In this document: positions 54,801 through 64,000 of the stretch, in pieces | How positions within the stretch are numbered: the first letter of the stretch is position 1 | Layout: every line of letters starts with the position of its first letter | From: Hydrangea macrophylla | Lineage: Eukaryota > Streptophyta > Magnoliopsida > Cornales > Hydrangeaceae | Assembly: GCA_033977485.1 (NCBI GenBank) | Contig: CM066994.1 | Span: 117,018,458-117,082,457 of the forward strand | Reading direction: 5' to 3' | DNA length: 64,000 nt | The notes under the pieces: generated by a model | What the model was told of the DNA's origin: nothing | Database searches by the model: none | The model's input: only the letters and a program-made list of their open reading frames with translations | Translations under genes and position numbers: made by a program

Positions 54801-57800
54801 ATTTTTATATGAGAAGATAACATGTTTCTTGGTGATTGTCTAACTAGAATTGTCGAACACATATTCTGCAGCCATTTCCGAGTGTGGAGTGTTTGACACA
54901 TGTATTTTATAACTTATTAAGAAGAGTCCATATAACATAGAGAGGGTTGGAGGGATAGGGAGAAAAGCGGTGTACTTAGGCTCTGTTTGGTTCATGGATT
55001 TTGTGAGGGAAAAGAAAAGGGAAGGAAAATTAATTCGCTCGTGTTTTCTCTTGTATTTTTCCTTGTGCTTAATTAATACCATTAAAAAATTAAAAATAGA
55101 ATTATAATATATGAATAAAGGAAAGGAAACAACTCGCAACATTCAAAATATTTAATTTATTTCTCAACTCTTTATCTTTTATGTTTGTTCTTTTCCCCAT
55201 CATTTTCATTATTAACCAAACAAAGGAAAATGCTTTCTTCTACATTTTTTTTTTCTTCTTTTCCCTAACTAAATCCAAGAACTAAACAAAGCCTTCGGGA
55301 AAGGATGGGGACTTCTCTCCTTTCAAAAAAATAAAAAATACCGAAACCAACCGAAACCAAACCGACCAAACACCGATTGGTTCGGTTTTTCAACGTAGTG
55401 CACACGCTAAAACCGACCGACATCACCTAAAATTGGCCTACCGAAACCGATTGGTCGGTTTTAAAATCAATAAAAATCGAAAAAAACGACCGCGAACACC
55501 CCTCCTTTTATTTGACTAAATAAGAAGTAAATGATGAAGGAAAGAAGAGACTATTATGCGCTTTTACTAGTATGCCCTTATATAGCAAAATGAAAAGAGG
55601 AGGAAACCTTTTCTCTCGCAATCCATACTTTTGGGCAGATGAGAAACAATGGGCAATAGGCATATGGAGCTATGCAAGACAAAACAAGGGTTTTTCTCAT
55701 CCTCCCTCGTCCCCCTCCCCCTCCCCCTCCCCCTCCATTTCCCTTATTCCGTCATACCAAACATACCATTAAAGTTTGCAAGACAAAACAAAACAGCATG
55801 ATGTTTATTTTTTGGTTGATAAGGGCCCGTTTGGTGACATTGCGGATTTCTATTTTCTGAAAATGGAAATTTAAATATGTTTCATAGTTATTTTTGTTTT
55901 TGTTTTTTTTTTAAAACAAAAATTGAAAACTTGTTTGGTAATTGTTTATATTTTTCTTTTTTGAAAACAACAATGGATTTTGGCCAGAATAGGAAACAAA
56001 TTTTTTTTTTTTAGAAAACCCAAAAATGGAAAACCACAAAGTAACCAAATGACCCTTAATTTATTGTTTATTACTTCACTAAAGTTGCTAAGAATTTAGT
56101 TGTGGTTCTGAAATGGCTCACAGGGATACTTACTTGGCAATGCTGCAACAGTTCCAACTATTGAGTACAACTCCCAAATCCCATTTGCTCATGGAATGGG
56201 ACTTATCTCAGATGAACTATACAAGGTTTGTTTAATACTTCAAAGCCCTTGATTTCTTCATCTCCATAACCAACTTCACAAGTTTACTGCAAATTTCATT
56301 TGCATGAAAACTTGAACATTTTGGCAGTCATTGAAGAGAAGTTGTAGAGGAGAGTACAAAAATGTAAATCCTAAAAATGCACAATGTTTGAAGGATGTTC
56401 AGGCCTTCTCTCAAGTAAGCATATGTGTGATCTCTTTTTAACCTTCTTGTTTGGCACTTCCTAAATGCTTAAGGCTTTGTTTGGTTCTTGGATTTAGTGA
56501 GGGAAATGAAATATATATATATATACATATATAGAGGAAAACCTTTTCCTTTATTTGGTTTGTTTATAAGGAAGAAAATGAAAAATTAGGAAAGAATAGA
56601 GAATAAGTACTTAAGAAATAAATGAAATATTTTGAATGTTGTTGAGTCATTTTCCTCCTTGAAATATTTATTTTTTAATATTATTTAATCATGAAAGTAA
56701 ACACAAGTGAAAACATGAGGGAAGTTTTTCTTTCTATTTTCTTTTCCGTCACGAAATCCAGGAACCAACCAAGCCTAAGTTGATGAAAGTTCAAGAGTTG
56801 TATGTTTTGCAGTGTACTAGTGGAATTGAATTTGCACATGTCTTGGAACCCTTATGTGGTTTTGCTTCTCCGAAGCCGCACGCAACCTTCTTGGATAAAA
56901 GGAGATTTCTTGAGGAGAAACTAATCAAAGAGCTACAAAATCCTCAGACATCACTCTATGCATTTACTTGTCGCGTAAACTTCATCCCCTTACTAATATC
57001 TACATAGTTTTACTTATAAAAAAGGCAGCCCGGTGCACGAAGCTCCCGCAGTGCGGGGTCCGGGGAAGGGTCGGACCATAAAGTTTTACTTATATAAAAG
57101 CATATTTGGCATTTTATTAAGAACAAGGAGAAAATATTCAATGCACGTTATTTGTATCACCATACATTAACATGTGAGTATGGTTCTTATCTGAAAGACT
57201 GAAACCATGCTTTACATGAAATTAGGATAGGCAGGTGTATGAATAGTGAAACTTTAATGGATTTTGCATACCACATCATCATTATGACCGTTGTAACGAA
57301 CACTTTTTAAAAAATCAAGCACTACAGAAAAACAACGTAAAGAAGTGTAACTTAGTGTGACGAAGAGGAGGGGAGAATATGAAGAATGAGAGGGGGGAAG
57401 GGAGGTTTAAACCAGAGAATTACTAAATGTTTGGTATGGTCGAAGAGAGTAGGGAAAGGAAAAGGGAGGGATCTCTTCTTTGGACCCATAAATTCCAAGT
57501 TGTCCAACAGTGGACGGATTGTGGAACGGAAAAGGGAATCTTAGCAAAAAGACTTTCCTATCTTATATTGAATGGTAAAATGTTAGCTTTTTTGCTCCTC
57601 TATCCTTCCCTCATTATTTTTCTTCCCTCGTATTTAACCAAACACAAATAAGGAAGCACATCTTTCGTTCCCTATGGTGACCCGTTCCCTCCTTCCACTA
57701 TTCCTTCCCTCCTACCAAACACATCATTAGTACATGCTTCAATTTGAGACTGTTGTTATGTTTGCTCCTTTTTACTTATCTTCTATGACTTCAGATTGAT

Positions 57801-59910
57801 GGATATCGGCTTTGTTATCCTTGGATTACCGATGGTAGGGTTCGAGAAGCTCTACATGTAAGAAAGGTATAACAATATTATGAGCCAAAACTAAAAACAT
57901 ACTCTCTCCGTCCCATTTTATGTGTCCAGTATCCATTTTTGGGTGGTCCAAAAATATTGTCCACTTTAAGAATTTAATGAGAAGATTTTTTTTTTCAATT
58001 TCCAAAACTACCCTTCTTAAACTAAGAACACCAAAACGATGAAAACAAGGAAGAAATGAATGAAAGTTTAATTAGAGGGTGGCTTTGGAAAATTACAGCT
58101 ATTCGTAATGATGTCCCCTAAAAAATTGAATTTTCAAGATAGTCACATAAAATGAGAGGTATGAAGTAGTATATATGCATCATGAAGTTATTTGATCAGT
58201 AACACCATCGCACAACTTCATCACTCTAACATGATAAGACGCCCCAATTATATGGGGCAATATCACCCTAAATTAAGAGGCACATGACAAGTAGCGGACT
58301 CAGGACACGTTGCTTAAAGTCAATAACTACTTATCATGCCCACTTGAAAATAGAGGCCGGATGACCCCACCTTATTGGGGCAACACACCACATCAGCATT
58401 ATGACGTGGTGTGACAGTCGCATTGAATAATTTCTCAGAAGCATCAAGAAAAATGAGCTGAAACTCTTCTACAACAGGGAACCACTACAGGGACATGGAA
58501 AAGATGCAACTATGATTTGCCTTACAAACAGACAATCTTCGATACTTTCCAATTTCATGTAAACCTCAGTATTAAAGGATACAGGTCTCTCATATACAGG
58601 TGAGATCATGAAAATTCTGATGTTTTTGTGTCTATATAAGTTATATATTATTTGAGTTCATATATATGGAAATTTTGTTGATGGAACAGTGGAGATCATG
58701 ACATGTTTATTCCATTCTTGGCAACTCAAGCATGGATAAGATCTCTTAATTACTCCATTGTTGATGACTGGCGCCCATGGACTGTCCAAGACCAAGTTGG
58801 CGGGTGGGTTACCAAATTAAACCTCAAAATGTCTCACTATTCTATATGTGGGAAAATTACACTTACCTCCCTTCCCTTGTACTTAAAACCATTTTCACCA
58901 TGGCCCCGTGTATTTATACGTGTGTCGACACTAATTTTCCCTTTACTTTTCCACAAAAGTGTCACTGGTAGTAAATCTATTAAAATTTAACGGACAGAAG
59001 TTTTCAAAGTTATTTTAACTTGAGTTAATTGCATATGCACTTTTTGCAGTTAGCACAATTTTCAAATACACCCTCTTTTTTTTATATAGGTTTTGTTTGG
59101 TAAAATCTAACAAATTTAGTAAAGGTTGTACATAATTCCAAACAATGGGGACTATTAGTGTACGTTTGAAACTATAGGGAGTCACGGTGAAAATGACCTT
59201 AATGCAATTAAGCTTATATGAAATCATTAATTGGAATGCTTTTCATTGTTCTTGTAGATTTACGAGGACTTACTCTAACCGGATGACATTCGCGACAGTG
59301 AAGGTAATCTTTCGAGTTTCAGTCCACTAGTCCTTCAGAACTTAAATAAGTTTGGGTTAATTACAGATATCCCAATTAATGTAATTTGCGTGCTTTTCAG
59401 TTTATCCTTTGAAGTTTCAAACATGATACTAATACCCCCATGTGGCTTGGACTATAGTATACACAATCTTTCGTAAATCTGCACAATTGATTTATTTTGG
59501 TGTTATTTACAGATGCACCCCCTGTGATTAGCGTATTTTTCAAATACTCCCCTCCTATGCAAAGCATTGAACCTTAACAATTGTACATTAGCCCAAACCA
59601 GATGAGGTATTAGTGTTTCGTTGAAAAACACGCTAATTACAAGGGTATGTAATTAACCAAATAAGCCTTATACTATATTTCTCAGCGTGGAATTGGTTGC
59701 AATTAGAACTGCCCAAAATTAGACAAAATTCCAAAACAAACCCCAACCCAGATTCAAATTTTCCAAATAGAACATGAGAAAATTTTATGTCCACGTATAT
59801 CTGCGTGCAATTTGTTTTTGTTGCAGGGAGGAGGGCACACAGCTCCAGAATACAAGCCTAAAGAATGTTTTGTCATGTTCAAAAGGTGGATATCTCAGAA
59901 GCTTCTGTAA
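48895..59910 (+). CDS. Serine carboxypeptidase-like protein (SCPL, probable clade IA)
   Basis: I assembled 14 exons with GT-AG junctions in phase: 48895-49040, 49371-49516, 51367-51443, 51672-51794, 52525-52627, 53067-53104, 56124-56225, 56328-56414, 56813-56974, 57795-57866, 58478-58599, 58690-58803, 59258-59303 and 59827-59910. They total 1,422 nt, 473 residues, normal for the family, with no stop or frameshift. The N-terminus (to about residue 23) is hydrophobic, fitting a secretory signal. Motifs: [15 protein letters not shown] (35-49), the oxyanion-region GGPGC (83-87), [12 protein letters not shown] in exon 4, catalytic Ser183 in GGDSYSG, GYLLGN in exon 7, the Asp motif SGDHDM (393-398) and catalytic His450 in GGGHTAPEY. 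Clade IA members are vacuolar acyltransferases using glucose esters, or peptidases. The substrate cannot be read here. Thirteen introns, several carrying transposons, stretch it to 11 kb. It has no functional neighbour. Confidence 0.93.
49843..50016. mobile_element. Stem-loop MITE in SCPL intron 2, copy 2 of the 33,443 family
   Basis: Runs from 'aatgtttggtacacacattt' to 'gtgtgtatttagcactact' and shares the 'tgctgtttgaatttttcaca' core, in inverse orientation, with the copy at 33,443. Confidence 0.55.
50181..50341. mobile_element. Stem-loop MITE in SCPL intron 2
   Basis: Starts GAGTAACGCTTGAGTCACAA and ends with the inverse TTGTGACTCTAGCATTACTC. Inner arms AGAGATGCTCACAAAA and TTTTGTGAGCATCTCT pair perfectly. 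Confidence 0.75.
50375..50555. mobile_element. Foldback element in SCPL intron 2, related to one in intron 10
   Basis: GTAACGGTCCAATAGTATGA on the left and TATTATTGGACTGTCATTAC on the right are inverse. 'gttgactttaagcaac' and 'ccactacttatcatgtg' recur inverted near 58,280-58,335. Confidence 0.6.
50640..50805. mobile_element. Stem-loop MITE in SCPL intron 2, copy 3 of the 33,443 family
   Basis: Shares 'gtgtgaaaaactcaaa' and 'gtacatgcatttaaagcaca' with the copy at 33,443. The ends are ragged. Confidence 0.5.
52030..52480. other. Possible LTR fragment in SCPL intron 4
   Basis: A stretch of mixed composition with 'gggaatcgatcaacaatgcg' and 'ccttctgatctcacatggtg' looks foreign to the AT-rich intron and resembles copia LTR sequence. 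No ends or target duplication are visible. Confidence 0.3.
53214..54428. mobile_element. Non-autonomous hAT element in SCPL intron 6
   Basis: The element 53222-54420 begins TAGGGGTGGCAATCAAGTCG and ends with the inverse ATTACCACCCCTA. Flanks CATGAAAG (53214-53221) and CATAAAAG (54421-54428) match in 7 of 8 bases. Subterminal arms repeat TCGTGTCGGGTCATAA and AACCCGTCTAACCCG words. The middle (53,378-53,608 and A/T homopolymers to 54,240) looks like later insertions. No transposase. Confidence 0.8.
54976..55296. mobile_element. Tourist MITE, GGCTTTG family, copy 2 (SCPL intron 6)
   Basis: The element 54979-55293 begins GGCTCTGTTTGGTTCATGG and ends AAGAACTAAACAAAGCC. The flanks are TTA and TTC, a one-base mismatch. 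Confidence 0.75.
55820..56058. mobile_element. Tourist-like MITE in SCPL intron 6
   Basis: The element 55823-56055 begins GGGCCCGTTTGGTGAC and ends GTAACCAAATGACCC. Flanks are TAA and TTA. Related in ends to the 47,444 element. Confidence 0.65.
56470..56778. mobile_element. Tourist MITE, GGCTTTG family, copy 3 (SCPL intron 8)
   Basis: The element 56473-56775 begins GGCTTTGTTTGGTTCTTGG and ends GAACCAACCAAGCC, with TAA on both flanks (56470-56472 and 56776-56778). It makes up most of the 398-bp intron and ends 37 bp before exon 9. Confidence 0.88.
57006..57094 (-). mobile_element. 5'-truncated Au-type SINE in SCPL intron 9
   Basis: The insert 57019-57081 reads on the minus strand as the 3' end of an Au-like SINE: CCGGACCCCGCACTGCGGGA, then GTGCACCGGGCTGCC and a T run. 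AGTTTTACTTATA occurs on both sides (57006-57018 and 57082-57094), a 13-bp target duplication typical of LINE-driven retroposition. The Pol III boxes are missing through 5' truncation. Confidence 0.8.
57900..58171. mobile_element. Stowaway MITE in SCPL intron 10
   Basis: The element 57902-58169 begins CTCTCTCCGTCCCATTTTAT, matching the Stowaway/mariner CTCCCTCCGTCCC end. It closes with the decayed inverse ATAAAATGAGAGGTATGAAG. TA flanks both sides. No coding capacity. Confidence 0.8.
58195..58435. mobile_element. Foldback remnant in SCPL intron 10
   Basis: Contains the inverse of the intron 2 element core ('gttgcttaaagtcaat' near 58,309). Ends are not sharp. Confidence 0.5.
59020..59660. other. 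MITE-like remnants in SCPL introns 12 and 13
   Basis: 'gagttaattgcatatgcac' (59,024) with 'aatgcaattaagct' (59,201), and 'gttatttacagatgcacccc' (59,500) with 'acgctaattacaagggtatg' (59,631), form loose inverted pairs of one style. Exon 13 (59258-59303) lies between them. Confidence 0.45.
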
Positions 59911-60751
59911 TGAATCTCAATGACACTCCAATATGTATAATAACATACACACATATGTATAAATAACATACACAGGGCTTTGTTTTGTTGTACCTGAGTT
60001 CTCAACCTACATCTATAAAAATTAGATTCACTCTACTTCATTATCAAATCCCCAAAAATTAATATAAATCTTGTTTGTAAGCTTTATGTTGATTTCTAGC
60101 ATTTATAATTATGGTACACTGGTATGAAGTACACAAATCAAAACTATTTAAAGCTGGTTCTTCTCTGAATCACCAGAATCGATTCTTGCATTTTCCGAAT
60201 ACCTACTAAGTTTAGCTAGCATTTTCAATTGATCATCATGTGGGCAGTACTTGGAATATCGCAAATGTCATGAGAGTAGTATCACAAACATTGGTATGTG
60301 TTATCACGATCACTATCAATATATTATCATATGTGATACCACTCTCGTAGCATTTGCAATATCCCAAATTTGGGAACCATAATGCTATTTATATATACAT
60401 CCATCAAATAAAGACAATAAGGAGTAAGACAATGGAAACCATGACGTAATAATTTCAAATAATAATGCTATACTTCCCAAATCTTGAATTCCAAATTGGT
60501 TCCCAAATGTTTTGTAAGTTGTACCACATGATGTTATAGTGTTCAATTCTACCACATGGAACAACTGATAAAGCATTTGAGAACTGAAAGAAAATTGTGG
60601 GTCATCGGTGCATCCACATCCATTGGACCGGGTCCAATGGCCTTAGGCTTTGGAAACCTAGGGCTTCCATGAGTGTGTGTCTATATATATATGTATATTC
60701 CACGAACAACTGTATAGATACACAGTATACTCTAGCAGCCGGCCACTCTCT
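59911..60751. other. SCPL 3' flank
   Basis: Downstream of the SCPL stop at 59908-59910. TA-rich, with 'tatgtataataacatac' repeats just after the stop that may serve as polyadenylation signals. The segment 60,245-60,370 contains a weak foldback ('ggaatatcgcaaatg' and 'catttgcaatatccc'). No gene. Confidence 0.45.
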
Positions 60752-61334
60752 TGTTGGGAATTTAACAGGCGGAACCAAATTCCCCCAAATAAACACACAC
60801 ATGAGCAGTAATTAAACATGCACACCAAAGAAAAGACACACAGATTTCTACGTGGTTCGGCCAAACACCTGCCTACGTCCACACCCGAGAGATCCATTCT
60901 TTCACTATTGAGTAAAACATGGTACAAGTTACATGAATTAAATCCCAAATACAAAACCCTTGTACTCTCCCCACTCAATACCCCAAAGAACCTGACACAA
61001 TCACTGTAATACATAGAGAAATCATTGAGATAAAGAAATACACATGCCTACCTCACATCCCTATCAATGTGAACAACCCTCACAGAAAACCCCAATGATT
61101 AATATCTCTCTCACCCTAGATCATGCACCCCCATGAGGGGAGACCCCCAACTTGGTACACCAAGGGCTTACATAAATTCCTATACAACATCCCTATATAT
61201 AGAGCTTACAACCCATTACTTATTGGAAGAGTAATACAACTCTATCATAAAGGAAACCAAATCACAATAGGAATCTAGCCAAATCACAATCCCTAAATTA
61301 ATGGGATTATCCCACATGTGATATAACCCCAACA
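60752..61334 (-). mobile_element. 3' LTR of a minus-strand LTR element
   Basis: A 583-bp unit from TGTTGGGAATTT to AACCCCAACA. On the minus strand it starts TGTTGGGGTTATATCAC and is preceded by a purine tract (AGAGGGGGTGAT) that serves as polypurine tract, so this is the 3' LTR and the element body lies to the right. TATA box near 61,192-61,203 on the minus strand. Confidence 0.7.
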
Positions 61335-62286
61335 ATCACCCCCTCTATCACTTGTGGGAAAATTGCCCAACCATTCTATCACACATGACCAGCACTCCCT
61401 CAACCGAAGCACCCACAAAGCTGATGACTTTGTAACCGTTTGCCATTGGCTGTCTTCCATACCATCGTGCATACCTCGAATCAATATGGTCTCAACACCT
61501 CTGATTCGTCAAACCGCGGCCAATATATGTGCAGTTGCGCCGAGTTGATTATACTCATTAACTCCACCAGAGAATAGCCTCGATCTTTCTTTTTCCCCAA
61601 CAGGATTTCCCCTCACCATCGTCTGAACCGTGAACAAACCATCCACGCACTCACTTATATAAGAATTTTTCATCGAAGACTTGGGAGTGCAACTCTACCA
61701 ACCAGACGACACAAACCATCCACACTTCTCTCAACTGCCGTGTGTGATTTCAGCAACAATATTAGATTCCTCCGCAACTTTGGGATCAATATCACACCAC
61801 CCAAATAGCGAACATGCTCCAAAAATATTTGATCAACGTTCCTACATGCAGTATCCTAACAATTACCTGTGTCGGATAATTGCGCCTGTGTATGCCACCG
61901 TCTTCTTGGAACTCATCAAATTATTTTCTCCAGAAGCACATACTTACCGTACCCGGAATCTAACAACCCAAGAGAAATGCCCGTATGAGTGGAATGTGAG
62001 AACCTCTCCACCATATACAACATGGTACAATCACAGTAACATCAAAATTATTTTTCGGTCCTAGATCCCAACCTGCTGCAATATATATAGAATCTATCAC
62101 CAAGAAAAATAATCTCAATTAATGCAGAATATCGCAAACCTGCACCCACCAGTGAATCTGCAGCGCCTAAAAACCTTAGGAACCATCTCCGACCCGAATT
62201 CCAAGTAACATAGCTATTCACACTAACCACTTGAATTATAACCAATCAAAAACTTTAATTTGGTACACCTTACCACACCATAGCAC
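61335..62286 (-). mobile_element. Interior of the LTR element, no coding motif seen
   Basis: No integrase, RT or RNase H motif appears on either strand. The 127-residue plus-strand frame at 61,681-62,064 shows no domain. It is either a non-autonomous element or untranslated sequence. It is interrupted at 62,287 by another LTR. Confidence 0.5.
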
Positions 62287-63900
62287 TGTTAGGAAACTGC
62301 ATTCCCAGAATCCATTGACAGCGCGTATAAGTTGGTACTACAAAAAAATTATGTGAAAGCTACAATAACCCTACAAGGGCGGAACTAGGGTTACCTTAAA
62401 CTGCTAAAACGGATTGTTGTAGAAGACGAATCGAGAACACGTGCTCGATAACAGCTCATGATCTTCTACCGTATTCCTTTGCTGCAAGAATATCGAACTG
62501 AGTGTGGGTTCTTTCGAAATCCCTTTAGTTTTCTGCTCTTCCCTCTTTGCGTTCTGTTTTCTATTCCCAGTTATAACACTCTCTTTGATTGCTGTGACGA
62601 TTCAATCCCGATCACATTGATTCGACAAAGATGTGTTCGTCAGGAGGACTAAACGATCTCCAATTGACTTGAATTTTTTACAGTAGCTCCGTCTCGACGT
62701 CAGGAACGTCGTGTAAAAAATTCAGCAACTTTCGATCAGTATCGAGCAGTCTGAAGTTCTTTAAGTGAGCGTTGTCCGACGTTAGCGATCTTCACTCCTA
62801 TGTCTCTTGAATGCTCACAGAGACTAGGGTTTGGTGGAAACCCTTCTAGAAGAAAGCTAGGAGGTCAAGGGAAGCTTAGAATATGAAATCATGCAACCTG
62901 AGAGAAGAACCAAGACAGCATATATATAGGCTACGATAGGGACCATGAGAAGTCAATAAGGAATAGGCTTCCTTATGGAATTAGGAAACCCTAATTCGAA
63001 CTGAATCAGATTCCTATTTCCACAAATTATAATTTATACCACTAAAGAATTATAATTGCACTCCTACCCTTATCTCAAAAATGTATTTCGAGCTCCATGT
63101 TATTCAATGCTTATTATCTCCCCACGTTAAGATTACATATATCCATTAATTAAATATAATTACTGACAATCACATTTAATTAATCTCTTAAAATTCATTG
63201 AGATCCTCTGCTTAACTTATCTGATATGTCAGATACAAAATCCACCTGCAGGGTTTGACATAATCAAACTTATAAGCTTTCTCAAGGGGATATCATCAAT
63301 CTCAAAATTGAGACATGGATTCCATCATTAATTAATATCCACCACACAATTAATATTGCCACCCAATCCAATGAGATATTGACCCATTTAAGGATATCAC
63401 CCTTTTAGGGATCAAAGTATAAATATCAAATGTACGTGTCTATAAATTAAATTAAGATTTAGAGCATAAGCACTCATAATAGCCATGAGGTATTAATTAT
63501 CTTATAAGTCAGTATAAAGATAATTACCCCAAGTCGGTCCTGTTTAATACACAAAGTGTACCAGCATAGTGAATTGAAACTGTACCGTTTCCTGCAGTCA
63601 AGACAAACCTACTACAACACCATGCTGCAGTCCTACCGATGGTGTGTCCAATCCCATCTAAGATAGTAAACCAAAATCTTACATTCTATAATATCTGATG
63701 GCCTGATCTTCTGTGTGTAAGCCGAATTCTACACATCAAACCACCTACTATATAGAATGAGAGACACGCATGCATAATATTAAATAAATAATATAATACA
63801 AACATTGCCCACACAGATTCTCATAAAAATGGAATAACTGATTTTATTAAAATAATAAATTAACTACATAAAGCATGGCTTTTAATATACATCCCTAACA
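62287..63900 (-). mobile_element. 3' LTR of a nested Ty1/copia element (1.6 kb)
   Basis: Bounded by TGTTAGGAAACTGC and ATCCCTAACA. On the minus strand the LTR starts TGTTAGGGATGTATATTAAA and is preceded by AAGTGGGAGAT, the polypurine tract that in plant copia elements closes the pol frame. TATA box CCTATATATATG near 62,913-62,928 on the minus strand. The left flank AGCAC (62282-62286) would be the target duplication. The other LTR is outside the window. Confidence 0.75.
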
Positions 63901-64000
63901 ATCTCCCACTTAGACTCAAAGCCATGAAGTGACACACCTCACTCCAACTAATGGCTTTACCTCCTAGGGTAAACACATATCCTGAGGTAGATTTTATGGA
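63901..64000 (-). mobile_element. 3' end of a Ty1/copia pol region
   Basis: The minus strand just before the LTR reads GGCTTTGAGTCTAAGTGGGA, the typical C-terminal end of copia pol with its polypurine tract. Only 100 bases are inside the window. Confidence 0.6.

Overview
The window looks like nuclear DNA of a flowering plant. It has AT-rich non-coding DNA, GT-AG introns, Ty3/gypsy and Ty1/copia retrotransposons with plant primer-binding sites, Tourist, Stowaway and hAT miniature transposons, and one intron-rich serine carboxypeptidase-like (SCPL) gene. The plant mobile domain genes suggest a eudicot. Nothing here fixes the species.

Positions 1-15,976 are nested retrotransposons. A minus-strand Ty3/gypsy element (gag, protease, reverse transcriptase, RNase H, leader, tRNA-Met-type PBS, LTR of about 2.9 kb) occupies 776-7,796. 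It has landed inside the protease region of a second minus-strand gypsy element of Tat type (7,797-15,976), which carries an extra plant-mobile-domain-like ORF and a coiled-coil ORF upstream of gag. Positions 16,000-20,110 hold a Helitron-like 3' end, a hAT element with a perfect 8-bp target duplication, and no recognisable gene.

Positions 20,111-30,338 are the most unusual part. Two direct repeats of 1,037 bp at a constant offset of 9,191 bp (about 14 substitutions, no indels by eye) enclose about 8.2 kb with no gag or pol. The interior holds two paralogous helical ORFs, a strongly G-skewed stretch of about 1.2 kb, a 26-nt G run, and a damaged but recognisable plant mobile domain (PMD) gene whose last exon reads into the right-hand repeat. 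The right-hand repeat abuts a truncated LTR of the first gypsy family (30,339-32,114).

Positions 32,115-48,700 are AT-rich intergenic DNA packed with foldback and Tourist-like elements. They include a MITE that splits a SINE, a large foldback element, a second Tat-type LTR element collapsed to a 1-kb interior with 42-bp in-frame tandem repeats, and a 5'-truncated LINE.

Positions 48,895-59,910 carry the one clearly intact host gene: a 14-exon SCPL gene on the plus strand predicting 473 residues with the Ser-Asp-His triad. Several of its 13 introns contain transposons with readable target duplications. From 60,752 to the right edge lie two nested minus-strand LTRs, the right-hand one clearly of Ty1/copia type. 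The only evident gene-to-gene relationship is between mobile elements and PMD genes; the SCPL gene stands alone.
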